Source of the DNA: Bog-473 sp963783245 | GTDB taxonomy: Bacteria; Actinomycetota; Acidimicrobiia; Acidimicrobiales; RAAP-2 | Length of the DNA: 64,000 nucleotides | Direction of reading: 5' to 3' | NCBI GenBank assembly: GCA_963783245.1 | Contig: CAWAMS010000008.1 | Span: 72,817 to 136,816, forward strand | Shown here: positions 16,963 through 26,384 of the stretch, piece by piece | Layout of the letters: each line of letters starts with the position of its first letter | Numbering within the stretch: position 1 is the stretch's first letter | Program-made: the position numbers and the translations under genes | The notes under the pieces: generated by a model | Seen by the model: only the letters and a program-made list of their open reading frames with translations | Database searches by the model: none | What the model was told of the DNA's origin: nothing

Positions 16963-18485
16963 TCGGCGACGACCGCCAATTGCGCGCGCAGGTCCGCCTT
17001 GACCACCTTGCCGGTCGGATTGCGCGGGAGCTCCTCGACGAAGAGGAACCGGCGCGGCACTTTGTAGTCCGCCAGTTGGTCGAGCGCGTGGGCGCGCAGG
17101 GCATCGCCGTCCACATCGCTGCCCTCGTGCACGACGACGAAGGCCACCACGTCCTCGCCCAACACCGCATGGGGTGCGCCGACGACGGCGACCTCGGCCA
17201 CCGCCTGGTGCTGCACCAGCACGTGCTCCACGTCGGTCGCGTAAATGTTGTTCCCGCCCCGGATGATCACGTCCTTGCTCCGGCCGACGATGTAGAGATA
17301 CCCCTCGTCGTCCAGCTTCCCCAGATCGCCCGTGACGATCCATCCGTCCTTCCACATTTCCGCCGTCGCCTCGGGATCCCCGAAGTACTCGCGTTGACGT
17401 CCGGGGAGTTGCATCCGGACCTCACCGACCTCGTTGGGCGGGACCGGCTCCTCGTTGACGTCCACGATGCGTACCACCGCCGGCGGGTTGATGCGTCCCA
17501 CCGAACCGGGATGCTTGGTCGCCTCCCCTTTGGGCATGGTGCAGTAGGCCGAGCCGGCCTCGGTCATGCCGTAATTGTTCGACACCATCGCGTCAGGCAT
17601 CCGCTCCTGCAACCGTTCGACCACGAACGGCGCCAGGGGCGCGCTCCCGATGGAACAGATCGAGACCGACGAAAGGTCCGCGGTCTCGAAGTGGGGATGG
17701 TCGAGGAGAAGGTGGGCCATGGCCGGGACGAGGAAGACCGCCACCGGACGCTCGGTCTCCACCTCCTTCAGCCATCGACCGGCGTCGAACTTGGGCATGT
17801 AGATCCCGCGCAGCCCGAGCTTCATGGGCGTGTAGACGAACGCAATGCCGGCGAAGGTGAACATGGGGCTGGCGTGCATCCAGCCGCCGCCGCTCCACGA
17901 AGGAGGCACGTCGCCGATCATCGAACCGTTGGAGTGACGAATGGCGACACCTTTCGGTCGTCCTGTCGTCCCCGAGGTGTACAAGATGTCCGCCAGGTCG
18001 TCGTCATCGCGCGGCACCTGCATGGCGTCGCGCGACCCCGAGGTGATGTCGCCCCAGCTCATCACCTGACCCGACGACCGAGCGGTGGCCCCGGAGGTGG
18101 CGTCGACCACCAGCGAGAGGCCCCCGTTCGCGGCACCGAGCGCCGTCGCGATCAGGGCGCCGTCGGCGACGACAACCGTGGCGCCGGAGTGCGCCAGCAT
18201 GCGCCCCACCTCCGCCGGGGCCAAACGGGGATTCATGGGGACGGCGACGCCCCCGGCCCGATGTGCCGCCGTGTAGGACACCAGCCAGCGCAAGGCCGAC
18301 TCGGCGTGCAGATGGAGACCGACCCTGTCTCCCGGCTTGAGTCCCCCCGCCACCAGGCCCCGGGCCATGGCATTCGCCATGCCGTCCCACTCCGCGAAGG
18401 TCAGCGCACCGACATCGACGACCGTGTAGGCCGTCTCGTCGGGGAACGTCTCGGCCATACGGCGTAGGTGTTCGTCGATCAACAC
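16959..18485 (-). CDS. AMP-dependent acyl-CoA synthetase/ligase
   Basis: A 508-residue member of the adenylate-forming family, activating a carboxylic acid with ATP and CoA. Motifs are the P-loop-like ILYTSGTTGRPKGVAI, the NNYGMTEAGSAY block, GWIVTGDLGKLDDEGYLYIVGRSKDVIIRGG split across its two parts, and the C-terminal Lys in RNPTGKVVKADLR. The GTG at 18485 is chosen because GGGGAG lies ahead and because longer in-frame starts would run into the divergent DUF35 gene. The acid substrate is unknown; a medium-chain, bile-acid or aromatic acid is possible. Confidence 0.93.
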   Translation of the reverse strand: MLIDEHLRRMAETFPDETAYTVVDVGALTFAEWDGMANAMARGLVAGGLKPGDRVGLHLHAESALRWLVSYTAAHRAGGVAVPMNPRLAPAEVGRMLAHSGATVVVADGALIATALGAANGGLSLVVDATSGATARSSGQVMSWGDITSGSRDAMQVPRDDDDLADILYTSGTTGRPKGVAIRHSNGSMIGDVPPSWSGGGWMHASPMFTFAGIAFVYTPMKLGLRGIYMPKFDAGRWLKEVETERPVAVFLVPAMAHLLLDHPHFETADLSSVSICSIGSAPLAPFVVERLQERMPDAMVSNNYGMTEAGSAYCTMPKGEATKHPGSVGRINPPAVVRIVDVNEEPVPPNEVGEVRMQLPGRQREYFGDPEATAEMWKDGWIVTGDLGKLDDEGYLYIVGRSKDVIIRGGNNIYATDVEHVLVQHQAVAEVAVVGAPHAVLGEDVVAFVVVHEGSDVDGDALRAHALDQLADYKVPRRFLFVEELPRNPTGKVVKADLRAQLAVVAD

Positions 18486-18618
18486 GTTGCAACTCCCCGG
18501 GTGGTCCTCCCGCCAGCCGAAAATTGACGCCGGCAGCAGGTTCGTTGCAGCATGGCCGATGCCCGGGCGGGGGTCAATCTCGAACGTGCCGTCGGGCGCA
18601 ACCAAGGGGCAGGCACAG

Positions 18619-19026
18619 ATGACCACGGTTCGCTTCGACCTCCCGACTCCCGAAGGCGACACCATCGAGTTCTGGGAGGCGGCCAAGGAGGAACGGCTGC
18701 TCATTCGCCATTGCGCCGCGTGCGGTGCCTATTCCTATTACCCGCGGCCGTTCTGCCCGAAATGCTGGAGTGAGGACGTCGAGTGGGCCGAGGCCAGTGG
18801 GAAGGGCACGCTCTACACCTGGTCGGTGATCTACAGCAACGACATGCCACCTTTCAAGGATCGGGTGCCCTATGTCGCCGCCATCGTGGACCTGGCCGAG
18901 GGTCCCCGCATGACGACGAACGTCGTCGAGTGTCCTTTCGACGAGCTCGAGGTGGGCATGGCGCTGCAGGTCGTCTTCCGCCCGATCTCCGAGGACTTCA
19001 CCATCCCGGTCTTCGTCCGGGCCTGA
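18619..19026 (+). CDS. DUF35 Zn-ribbon/OB-fold nucleic-acid-binding-like protein
   Basis: This 135-residue stand-alone DUF35 protein has a zinc ribbon C-x2-C-x10-C-x2-C near residues 32-50 followed by an OB-fold (GTLYTWSVIYSNDMPPFKDRVPYVAAIVDLAEG). In actinobacterial lipid and steroid degradation, such proteins form complexes with thiolases or MaoC-like hydratases and bind acyl-CoA. It is divergent from the acyl-CoA synthetase and convergent with acs, with no thiolase beside it, so its partner could be the product of 11998-13201. Confidence 0.85.
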   Translation: MTTVRFDLPTPEGDTIEFWEAAKEERLLIRHCAACGAYSYYPRPFCPKCWSEDVEWAEASGKGTLYTWSVIYSNDMPPFKDRVPYVAAIVDLAEGPRMTTNVVECPFDELEVGMALQVVFRPISEDFTIPVFVRA

Positions 19027-19034
19027 GGGCCGCG

Positions 19035-21014
19035 CTACTCCTTGTCCTCCGCCCCCGCCGCCATGCCGTCCTTGATGGCGTTGACGACGGTCGGATCCAT
19101 CAGCGTGGTGACATCCCCCAACTGGCGGTCCTCGGCCACATCGCGCAACAACCGGCGCATGATCTTCCCGCTGCGGGTCTTGGGCAACTCGGGCGTGAGC
19201 AAGATCTGACGGGGTTTTGCGATCGGGCCGATTTCATGCGCCACGTGGTTGCGCAACTCCTGGATGAACGCCTCCCCGTCTGCGGGATCGTCGAATCCGG
19301 TGCCCTTGACCGTGACGAAGGCCACGATGGCCTGGCCCGTGGTGTCGTCGCTGGCCCCGACCACTGCCGCCTCGGCCACCGCGGGGTGGCTGACGAGGGC
19401 GTGCTCAATTTCGGTCGTCGAGATCCGGTGGCCCGAGATGTTCATGACGTCATCCACCCGGCCCAGCAGCCAGAGGTCGCCGTCGTGGTCCCGCTTGGCT
19501 CCGTCGCCGGCGAAGTACTTTCCGGGGAAGCGCGACCAGTAGGTCTCCTTGTACCGCTCGTCGTCGCCCCAGATGCCGCGCAGCATGCCGGGCCAGGGCT
19601 CGGTGATGACCAGGTACCCCCCTTCGTCGTTGCCGACCGAACGGCCGTCGTTGTCGATGATGTCGACGGACACGCCGGGGAACGGCGTCATGGCCGCGCC
19701 GGGTTTGGTGGCGGTGATGCCGGGCAACGGGGTGATCAGGACACCCCCCGTCTCGGTCTGCCACCACGTGTCGACGATCGGACAGCGATCGCCGCCGATG
19801 TGGGTGCGGTACCAGATCCACGCCTCGGGGTTGATGGGCTCCCCGACTGATCCCAGCAGCCGCAGGCTGGTGAGGTCGTGCGATGCGGGGAGGTGCTCGC
19901 CCCACTTCATGAAGGTGCGGATCGTGGTCGGCGCCGTGTAGAGGATGTTGACCTTGTACTTCTCAATCAGCTGCCACCAGCGATCGCGCGCCGGGGTGTC
20001 CGGTGTCCCCTCGTACATCACCGAGGTGGTGGCGTTGGCCAACGGGCCGTAGACGATGTAGCTGTGGCCGGTCACCCAGCCGATGTCGGCGCCGGTCCAG
20101 TACACGTCCTCCTCCGGCTTGATATCGAAGATCAGACGATGGGTCGCCGCGACATGGGTCAGATAGCCGCCCGTTGTGTGCAGGATGCCCTTCGGCTTGG
20201 CCGTCGTGCCGCTGGTGTACATGATGTAGAGCGGGTGCTCGGCGTCGAACGCCTCGGCTTCGTGCGTGTCGCTCTGGCGGTCGACGACGTCGTGCCACCA
20301 CAGATCGCGCCCGTCGGTCCACGCCACGTCCTGGCCGGTGCGGCGCACCACGAGAACCTTTTCCACATCGGGACAGCCCTCGAGGGCTTCGTCGACCGCC
20401 GCTTTCAACGGGCTCGGTGCCCCCCGTCGGTAGCCACCGTCCGCGGTGATGACGAAATGTGCGTCACAGTCGAGGATGCGGCCACGCAGGGCGTCGGAGG
20501 AGAACCCACCGAAGACCACGGTGTGCGGTGCGCCCAGGCGGGCGCAGGCCAACATGGCCACCACCGTCTCGGGGATCATCGGCATGTAGATGGCGACCTT
20601 GTCGCCCGTGCGCACGCCCAACTCGGTCAGCGCATTGGCGGCCTGGCTCACCAACCCGAGAAGGTCGCGATACGTGATGGTGCGGGTGTCCCCGGGCTCT
20701 CCCTCCCAGTGAAATGCCACCCGATCGCCCAGGCCCGCATCAACGTGGCGGTCGATACAGTTGACCGCCACGTTGAGCCGGCCACCGACGAACCACTTCG
20801 CAAACGGTGCGTTGCTCCAGTCCAGCACGTCCGTCCACGGCGTGGCCCACGTGAGGCGCTCGGCTTGGGAGGCCCAGAAGGCAAGGGGGTCTGCCGCAGC
20901 CTCGTCATAGATCTCGGGTTGCGCATTGGCTCGCTTGGCCAGCGCTTCTGGCGGTGGAAACGTCCGCGTCTCGTGCAGGAGAGCCGAAAGGCCTTCTTCT
21001 CGAACTTCGCTCAT
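19035..21014 (-). CDS. acs: Acetyl-CoA synthetase (AMP-forming)
   Basis: At 659 residues this matches acetate-CoA ligase in length and motifs: AVNCIDRHV, VVFGGFSSDALRGRI, the YTSGTTAKPKG phosphate loop, DIGWVTGHSYIVYGPL, VDTWWQTETGG (the Trp that limits the pocket to acetate), GDGAKRDHDGDLWLLGRVDDVMNISGHRIST split over two adjacent motifs and the acetylatable Lys in PKTRSGKIMRR. The ATG at 21014 follows GAAGGAG. It is second in an operon with the satP-like transporter and faces the LytS/LytTR/ActP operon across it. Confidence 0.96.
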   Translation of the reverse strand: MSEVREEGLSALLHETRTFPPPEALAKRANAQPEIYDEAAADPLAFWASQAERLTWATPWTDVLDWSNAPFAKWFVGGRLNVAVNCIDRHVDAGLGDRVAFHWEGEPGDTRTITYRDLLGLVSQAANALTELGVRTGDKVAIYMPMIPETVVAMLACARLGAPHTVVFGGFSSDALRGRILDCDAHFVITADGGYRRGAPSPLKAAVDEALEGCPDVEKVLVVRRTGQDVAWTDGRDLWWHDVVDRQSDTHEAEAFDAEHPLYIMYTSGTTAKPKGILHTTGGYLTHVAATHRLIFDIKPEEDVYWTGADIGWVTGHSYIVYGPLANATTSVMYEGTPDTPARDRWWQLIEKYKVNILYTAPTTIRTFMKWGEHLPASHDLTSLRLLGSVGEPINPEAWIWYRTHIGGDRCPIVDTWWQTETGGVLITPLPGITATKPGAAMTPFPGVSVDIIDNDGRSVGNDEGGYLVITEPWPGMLRGIWGDDERYKETYWSRFPGKYFAGDGAKRDHDGDLWLLGRVDDVMNISGHRISTTEIEHALVSHPAVAEAAVVGASDDTTGQAIVAFVTVKGTGFDDPADGEAFIQELRNHVAHEIGPIAKPRQILLTPELPKTRSGKIMRRLLRDVAEDRQLGDVTTLMDPTVVNAIKDGMAAGAEDKE

Positions 21015-21113
21015 GGCTTTCTCCTTCTTCGATGTTCCGCTCGATGTGCCCTCATCCGTGCGTGCCGGCGCCGACTCCCCGGCGGGCACGGACTCGAGAC
21101 CGCAGTCCCCTCT

Positions 21114-21734
21114 TTATCCCCTCGCCAGCGGGATCACAGGCAAGATCGGCTTCTTGAAGGTGTCGTTGATAACCCCGGCCGCCGAAGCGTAGAACGCAAA
21201 GGCCGCCGTCACAACGCCGACCCAACCGCCCGCCTTGTTGAGATTGACGTTCGCCTCGAACGCGCCGATGGTCAGCAGCACGAACGTGATGTCCAGCGCC
21301 ACGAACACCGCCAGCACGGCCACATTGACCCGTAACGAGGCGATCATCAGGTAGAAGGTCAGGATCGTCCAGCCGAGCAGGAAGACGCCAACGGCCTGCC
21401 CGGCCACCAGCGGCCGCAGTCCACCCAGCAGGAAATGGCCGAGCACGTAGTACGAGATCCAGAACGCCCCGTACGACGTGAACGCAATCGCCCCGAAGGT
21501 GTTCTTTCTCGCGAACTCCCACATGCCGGCCAGCAACTGGGCAAACCCCCCGTAGACGAGGGCCAGCCCGAGAGCGGCAAAAGCTCCGGCGGGCCAGACG
21601 TTGGCGTTGCCCAGACTCAAGGCGAGCGTCGTCATGGCGAATGCCGCCAATCCCAATGGAGCCGGGTCGGCCACTGTATACAGCGGAGCTGTCCGCGCCA
21701 CATGGGCGCCTGTGCCCTCTTCGACAGTTGACAT
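21114..21734 (-). CDS. satP: Acetate uptake transporter, GPR1/FUN34/YaaH (SatP) family
   Basis: The 206-residue membrane protein has six predicted hydrophobic helices. Just before helix one it carries DPAPLGLAAF, the family's NPAPLGL signature with Asp for Asn. Members carry acetate or succinate with protons across the inner membrane. GAGGAGG precedes the ATG at 21734. The gene lies 100 bp upstream of acs on the same strand, which fits import followed by activation. Confidence 0.9.
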   Translation of the reverse strand: MSTVEEGTGAHVARTAPLYTVADPAPLGLAAFAMTTLALSLGNANVWPAGAFAALGLALVYGGFAQLLAGMWEFARKNTFGAIAFTSYGAFWISYYVLGHFLLGGLRPLVAGQAVGVFLLGWTILTFYLMIASLRVNVAVLAVFVALDITFVLLTIGAFEANVNLNKAGGWVGVVTAAFAFYASAAGVINDTFKKPILPVIPLARG

Positions 21735-22127
21735 GGTGCAGTACCTCCTCGGACGTGCTTTGGATGATCTCGGGGATCCGCACGGAGACGGGCGTCCCCC
21801 GAATGGGCGGGGGCCACGGTCCCCCAGCATCGGTCACAGCGGTTGCAGTTTGAGGCTGCTCGCCCCCACCCCCTTCCCTCCCGTCGCTCGCAACCCGCAA
21901 GCTGATGGCATTGTGCGGATGCACCATCTCCCCGACAAGAAGGCGGCGATGAACCGACAGCGGCCAGCGACGAGCGGTTACTTTGGAGCGACGAACGGCA
22001 TCCCCGGACGATCGATGCACAGCCCCCCGGGTCAATCGTCCCGACCGGCGACCTTCTGTGGCACACTGCACTGGAGAGGGAACCGCTCTACGCAGGGGGG
22101 ACGCTGCGTACTTCCTTTGGGGGTGGC
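21735..22127. promoter_or_regulatory. 393-bp divergent intergenic region between satP-acs and lytS-like operons
   Basis: No gene is supported here. The region should hold the promoters of both acetate operons and, by position, binding sites for the LytTR regulator at 23305. I could not pick a convincing direct repeat by eye. Confidence 0.4.
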
Positions 22128-23308
22128 ATGAAAGAGGCCCTATGGCTTGCTCTGATCGCCATGGTGATCGTGATCGCCGGGGTTGTTCGCTTCGCCTTTC
22201 GCGGTCAGCGCCGCCTCGGGACCCCGACACAACGGGCGGCGCACATCGCGCTGCACACGGCGAACCTGGCCGCGCCCGCCCTGCGGACCGGGCTCAACAA
22301 GGATCGGCCGAGAGGTCCATTTCGCACCTGCGGAACCTCCTCGGCACGCGTGGCGTCCTCATCGCCGATGTCGATGCGATCCTGGCCGCGGAGGGGATCG
22401 ACGTTGCGCACTGCGCGCTCCTGGCCCCGGCCATCGGCACGGCGCGGAGCGCTGGTCGCCCCCAAGTGGTGACGACGAAGGACCTCGCGTGCGACGACCC
22501 GAACTTCTGCGAGTTGCAGTGCGGTGTGGTGGTGCCGCTCATCGCCGACGGTGCGATTGTCGGCGTCCTGGCCGCGTTGGATTCGACTGCTCCGGCCGGT
22601 CTCCTCCGCCTCTGCAGTGAGGTGGCGCAGTTTGTCTCGACGCAGCTGGAGCTGGCCGAGCTCGACCGCTCGCGCCAGCGCGCCGTGCAGGCCGAGCTGC
22701 GATTCCTGCGCGCGCAGATCTCTCCCCACTTCATCTATAACGCCTTGACGGCCATCGAGTCGTTCGTGCGTTCCGATCCCGATCGGGCCCGTGAGCTCTT
22801 GGTCGAATTCGCCGACTTCATTCGCTTCAGCTTTCGCTCCCATGGCCAGTTCGTCACGATGGCCGAAGAAATTCGGCTGGTCGACACCTACCTCGATCTG
22901 GAGCGAGCACGGTTCGGCGATCGACTGGCCGTCACCCTCCGGGTAGCACCGGAGGTCCTCGGCGTGCTCCTTCCACCCTTCGTGCTGCAACCCTTGGTGG
23001 AGAATGCCGTGCATCACGGCATAGAACCGAGCGAGAACCGGGGCCACCTCGAGATCATCATTCTGGACGCCGACACAGAGGCCGTGGTGAGCGTGGAGGA
23101 CGACGGCATCGGGGCCGACCCCACCTACCTTCGCCGGGCCCTTGCCGGTACCTCGGCAGACGAAGGCATCGGTCTGCATAATGTCGACGAGCGGCTGCGA
23201 ACGGTTTTCGGTGAAGAGCGCGGGCTGACCATCGAGACCGCCCTCGGTGCCGGCACCAAGGTCACCATGCGTATTCCCAAGTTCCATGCCGGGGTGGGTG
23301 CCGGATGA
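22128..23308 (+). pseudogene. LytS-type sensor histidine kinase (membrane anchor, GAF-like domain), frameshifted
   Basis: The N-terminal frame from 22128 gives one membrane helix (ALWLALIAMVIVIAGVV) and continues to RTGLNKD. The rest is in another frame, entering as SAERSISHLRNLLGTRG. A missing base near 22303 explains the break and restores NKDSAERS. The body has a GAF-like sensor region, the His-kinase motif QISPHFIYNAL with the phospho-His, QPLVENAVHHGI (N-box) and DDGIG. Classical LytS has several membrane helices; this one has one. The stop overlaps the response regulator start by ATGA. It probably senses acetate or a related carboxylate for the downstream symporter; that is inference from position. 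Confidence 0.82.
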
Positions 23309-24042
23309 CCGGATTGTCGGTGTTGGCCGTCGACGACGAGCTCCCGGCCCTGGACGAGCTGACCTTCCTCCTCGAGAACTCGGCTCTCGTCAGTTCGGTC
23401 CGATCGGCCCGGAGCGCCACCGAGGCGTTGCACCACATGCACGACGAGCATTACGACGTCGTGCTGCTCGACATCGCGATGCCCGGCCTCGACGGACTCG
23501 AGCTCGCACGTGTGCTCGCCCGGTTCTCCCATCCTCCGGCCATCGTCTTTGTGACGGCCCACGAGGAGCATGCCCTCGAAGCCTTCGAAGTGGGAGGTGT
23601 GGGGTATCTGCTCAAACCCGTGACCCACGACCGATTGGTGACGACCCTGCGCCGGGTGGTGACCCGTCCCGCCGACGACGGCCCCCACGAGCCGTCGCTC
23701 GAGACGATTCCGGTCGAAATCGGAACCCTCACGCGGATTCTGGCCCGTGACGACGTGTCCTGGGTGGAGTCGGCCGGTGACTACGTCCGCCTCCATCTTC
23801 GTGGAGGCGGAAAGCACCTCGTGCGCATGCCCATCTCCCTCCTCGACGAAAAATGGAGCGACCACGGCTTTGCACGCATTCACCGGAGCTACGTCGTCGC
23901 GTTGCGCGACATCCGTGAATTACGTACCTCGGAGGGACACATGATGGTGCGGGTTGGAGACCATGACCTTCCCGTAAGTCGGCGCCATTCCAAGGAACTG
24001 CGGGATCGGCTCGTACGGCACGCCCGCAGGGATTCGTCGTGA
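23305..24042 (+). CDS. LytTR-family response regulator
   Basis: The 245-residue protein has an N-terminal receiver domain with acidic pocket AVDDELPALDEL, phospho-acceptor Asp in VVLLDIAMPGLDG, the switch Thr in VFVTAHEE and Lys in YLLKPV. A C-terminal LytTR DNA-binding domain follows (DDVSWVESAGDYVRLH, MPISLLDEKWSDHGFARIHRSYVVAL). LytTR proteins bind direct repeats upstream of target promoters. It overlaps the kinase by four bases and the next small membrane gene by the GTGA arrangement, giving a tightly coupled set. Confidence 0.94.
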   Translation: MTGLSVLAVDDELPALDELTFLLENSALVSSVRSARSATEALHHMHDEHYDVVLLDIAMPGLDGLELARVLARFSHPPAIVFVTAHEEHALEAFEVGGVGYLLKPVTHDRLVTTLRRVVTRPADDGPHEPSLETIPVEIGTLTRILARDDVSWVESAGDYVRLHLRGGGKHLVRMPISLLDEKWSDHGFARIHRSYVVALRDIRELRTSEGHMMVRVGDHDLPVSRRHSKELRDRLVRHARRDSS

Positions 24043-24419
24043 CGACGACCGAGCCGTCGCGACGGCGCGAAGTCGTTCGCTCCGCCCCTCGGCGCACATC
24101 TCATCGTTCGGTCTCACCGATCCGTGACGATCTCTACGAGGCCGACGCGTACGGCCGGGAGCTCCTGACCTCGCTCATGCGCGCCCAGGCCGGTGTCTCG
24201 CTGGCCGTGTTGTTGCCGGCCATCTCCCTCCTCGCCATCTATCCCCTCCTTGCCGTCCTGATACCGCGGCTCGCCAATTTCGAGGTGCTGGGCCTCCCCC
24301 TCACATTGATCATCCTGGGCGGCGGTATCTACCCACCCCTCGTGCTGCTCGGCTACTGGTACGTCCGTCGCGCCGAACGACTCGAACAACGTTTTGTCGA
24401 GCTCCTCAAAGAGAAATGA
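24039..24419 (+). CDS. Small two-helix membrane protein, probable DUF485-like symporter partner
   Basis: The 126-residue product has a basic N-terminus, then helix one (AGVSLAVLLPAISLLAIYPLLAVLI), a short loop and helix two (LTLIILGGGIYPPLVLLGYWYV), ending with a charged ERLEQRFVELLKEK tail. Small DUF485/DUF4212 membrane proteins sit before acetate- or solute-sodium symporters in many bacteria, and this gene overlaps the symporter start by ATGA. The GTG start at 24039 overlaps the regulator stop. Family membership is inferred from size, topology and place. Confidence 0.7.
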   Translation: MTTTEPSRRREVVRSAPRRTSHRSVSPIRDDLYEADAYGRELLTSLMRAQAGVSLAVLLPAISLLAIYPLLAVLIPRLANFEVLGLPLTLIILGGGIYPPLVLLGYWYVRRAERLEQRFVELLKEK

Positions 24420-26207
24420 CCGAACCGGCCACCATCGCCGCCATCGCGGCCGTGACCGTCATCACCGCCATCATCAGTCTGCCGCGGAGTTCGTATCGCC
24501 CGGACCCCGGCCGACTTCATGGTCGCCGCTCGCCAGGTGCCGTCCTTTCTCAACGCCTCCGCCATTTCGGGTGAGTACCTGTCCGCTGCCTCGTTTCTGG
24601 GGATTGCCGGACTGGCCATGCTCGAAGGGCTCGGCGCACTCTGGTACGCGGTCGGTTACGCGGCCGGTTATCTGGTCCTCCTGGTCGCCGTCGCTGCACC
24701 GCTACGCCGGTTCGGCGCCTACACGATCCCCGACTTCGCCGAAGGGCGTCTGGAGTCTCCGCAACTGCGCCGGGCCGCCACCGGCATCGTGCTCCTCATC
24801 TGCGGCTTTTACCTGCTGCCACAGCTCAAGGGCGCTGGGTTGACCCTGCAGGTCGCTTTCGGGGGTCCCGAGTGGGTCGGGGTGATCGTGCTCGGCATCC
24901 TCGTGACACTGGGGATCGCAAGCGGCGGGATGAAGGGCATCACGTTGGTACAGGCCTTTCAGTACTGGCTCAAAATCGCCGCGCTCGCTATACCCGCTCT
25001 CTTCTTGGTGATGATTCTCCATCATCCTCCGATCGACTCGATCTCGGGAGCCGCACCTCATTCGTTCCGTCAGAGAACGACGATTGAATTCCCGCAATCC
25101 GAGGAGATCACGGTCACCCGGAGCGTCGTTGCCGGCGCGGCCGGCCAACTCGATGGCACGCCGGTGGACGGGCCCGTCACCATCACGCCCGGGGCGCACG
25201 CCGTCCATGCAGGCACGATCCTGGACTTTCCAGCCGGGAGTACCGCACCGGAGGTGCGCAACACCCCGACGTTGACCGCGCAAGAGTGGACCTCGCCCTT
25301 GTTGCACCTGGGCGGCAACCCGGACCATCCGCTGGCAGCCACGTACGGGATCCTCTTGGCGACGGTCCTCGGCGCCATGGGCCTGCCGCACATACTGGTC
25401 CGCTTCTACACGAACAAGGATGGCCAAGCAGCACGACGGACGACGGCGTTCGTCCTGTTGCTCCTGGCCTGCTTCTACGTCCTCCCGGCGGTGTTCGCCG
25501 TGCTCGGCCGTCTGGAGGCCCCCGGCCTCTATGTGTCGGGTCAGACCGACTCCGTCGTTCTCGTGCTGCCCCGACTGGCGTCGGCCGGGGTTCTCGGCAC
25601 CATGCTCGGTGCCCTGGTGGCGGCCGGCGCCTTTGCCGCATTCTTGTCCACCTCGTCCGGCCTCTTGATCAGCATGTCCGGGGCTCTTTCCCACGACATC
25701 ATGGGCCGCGGCGTTCGGGCCTTCCGCACCTCCGCCATCGTGATCGGAACGGTCATGACGGGGCTCGGCATTTTCGTCGCCAGCATCTCGATCAACGTGC
25801 TGGTCGGTTGGGCCTTCGCCGTCGCGGCGTCGACATTCTGCCCCCTCCTCCTTCTCGGAATCTGGTGGCGGCGTCTGACCTGGATCGGGGCTCTCGGTGG
25901 CCTGATCCTCGGCGGCGGTTCGTCATCGGTCGCCGTGATCCTCACCATGGTGGGCGTCGGCAAGACGGGCTGGCCTGCGGTACTGCTGGGAGAACCGGCC
26001 ATCTGGACGGTCCCACTGGCCTTTCTCGCCATGGTGTGTCTCTCCCTCGCCACGCCCCGGGCGCTTCCCCTCGATGTGACCCAGAAGCTTCTGGCCCTGC
26101 ACCTGCCCGAACGCGTGCGCCCGCCCGCGCCGCGCCGCGCTGAATTGAGCCCCGATTGGACATCCCAGCCGTCCGGCGCCATCCCGTCACCCGCCGCTCG
26201 GACCTGA
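24416..26207 (+). pseudogene. Sodium:solute symporter, ActP/acetate-type, frameshifted near the N-terminus
   Basis: The ATG at 24416 starts MTEPATIAAIAAVTVITAII, the first membrane helix. The frame then breaks near 24482, in ctgccgcgga, and resumes one base out as VRIARTPADFMVAARQVPSFLNASAISGEYLSAASFLG. That block is typical of solute:sodium symporters, with 12 or 13 helices to follow. A periplasmic-side insertion of about 100 residues (25060-25300) is more polar than usual. Dropping one base restores a continuous protein of about 596 residues. The gene is last in the sensor-regulator operon and is expected to import acetate or pyruvate. Confidence 0.83.
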
Positions 26208-26289
26208 GGTGAGCTCAAAATCCGATCGAATTCACCTGTTTTAATACGGAATAACACCGGGCACGGCCCCGGCCTCCGTGCTACCTTGA

Positions 26290-26315
26290 GCGACGCATCT
26301 CACGGGATGCGTCGC
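26290..26315. terminator. Hairpin between convergent genes, 10-bp perfect stem
   Basis: gcgacgcatc and gatgcgtcgc pair without mismatch around a six-base loop. No T-run follows on either strand, so it may be a bidirectional hairpin terminator of the GC-rich type. Confidence 0.55.
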
Positions 26316-26340
26316 CCTTCGGGGTGGCCCCTCGGGGGGG

Positions 26341-26373
26341 TCGCCGGCCCGTGGCCAAGCTTCGGGCCGGCGA
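26341..26373. terminator. Second hairpin between convergent genes, 11-bp perfect stem
   Basis: tcgccggcccg and cgggccggcga pair perfectly around an 11-base loop, just beyond the ETF stop codon on the minus strand. Confidence 0.6.
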
Positions 26374-26384
26374 CAACGGGGGCC

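Noticed and set aside
16914..18467. 517-codon open frame on the plus strand
   Set aside because: Antisense to the acyl-CoA synthetase; composition is that of a shadow frame.
19878..21335. 485-codon open frame on the plus strand
   Set aside because: Antisense to acs and running into the satP-like gene; no motif.
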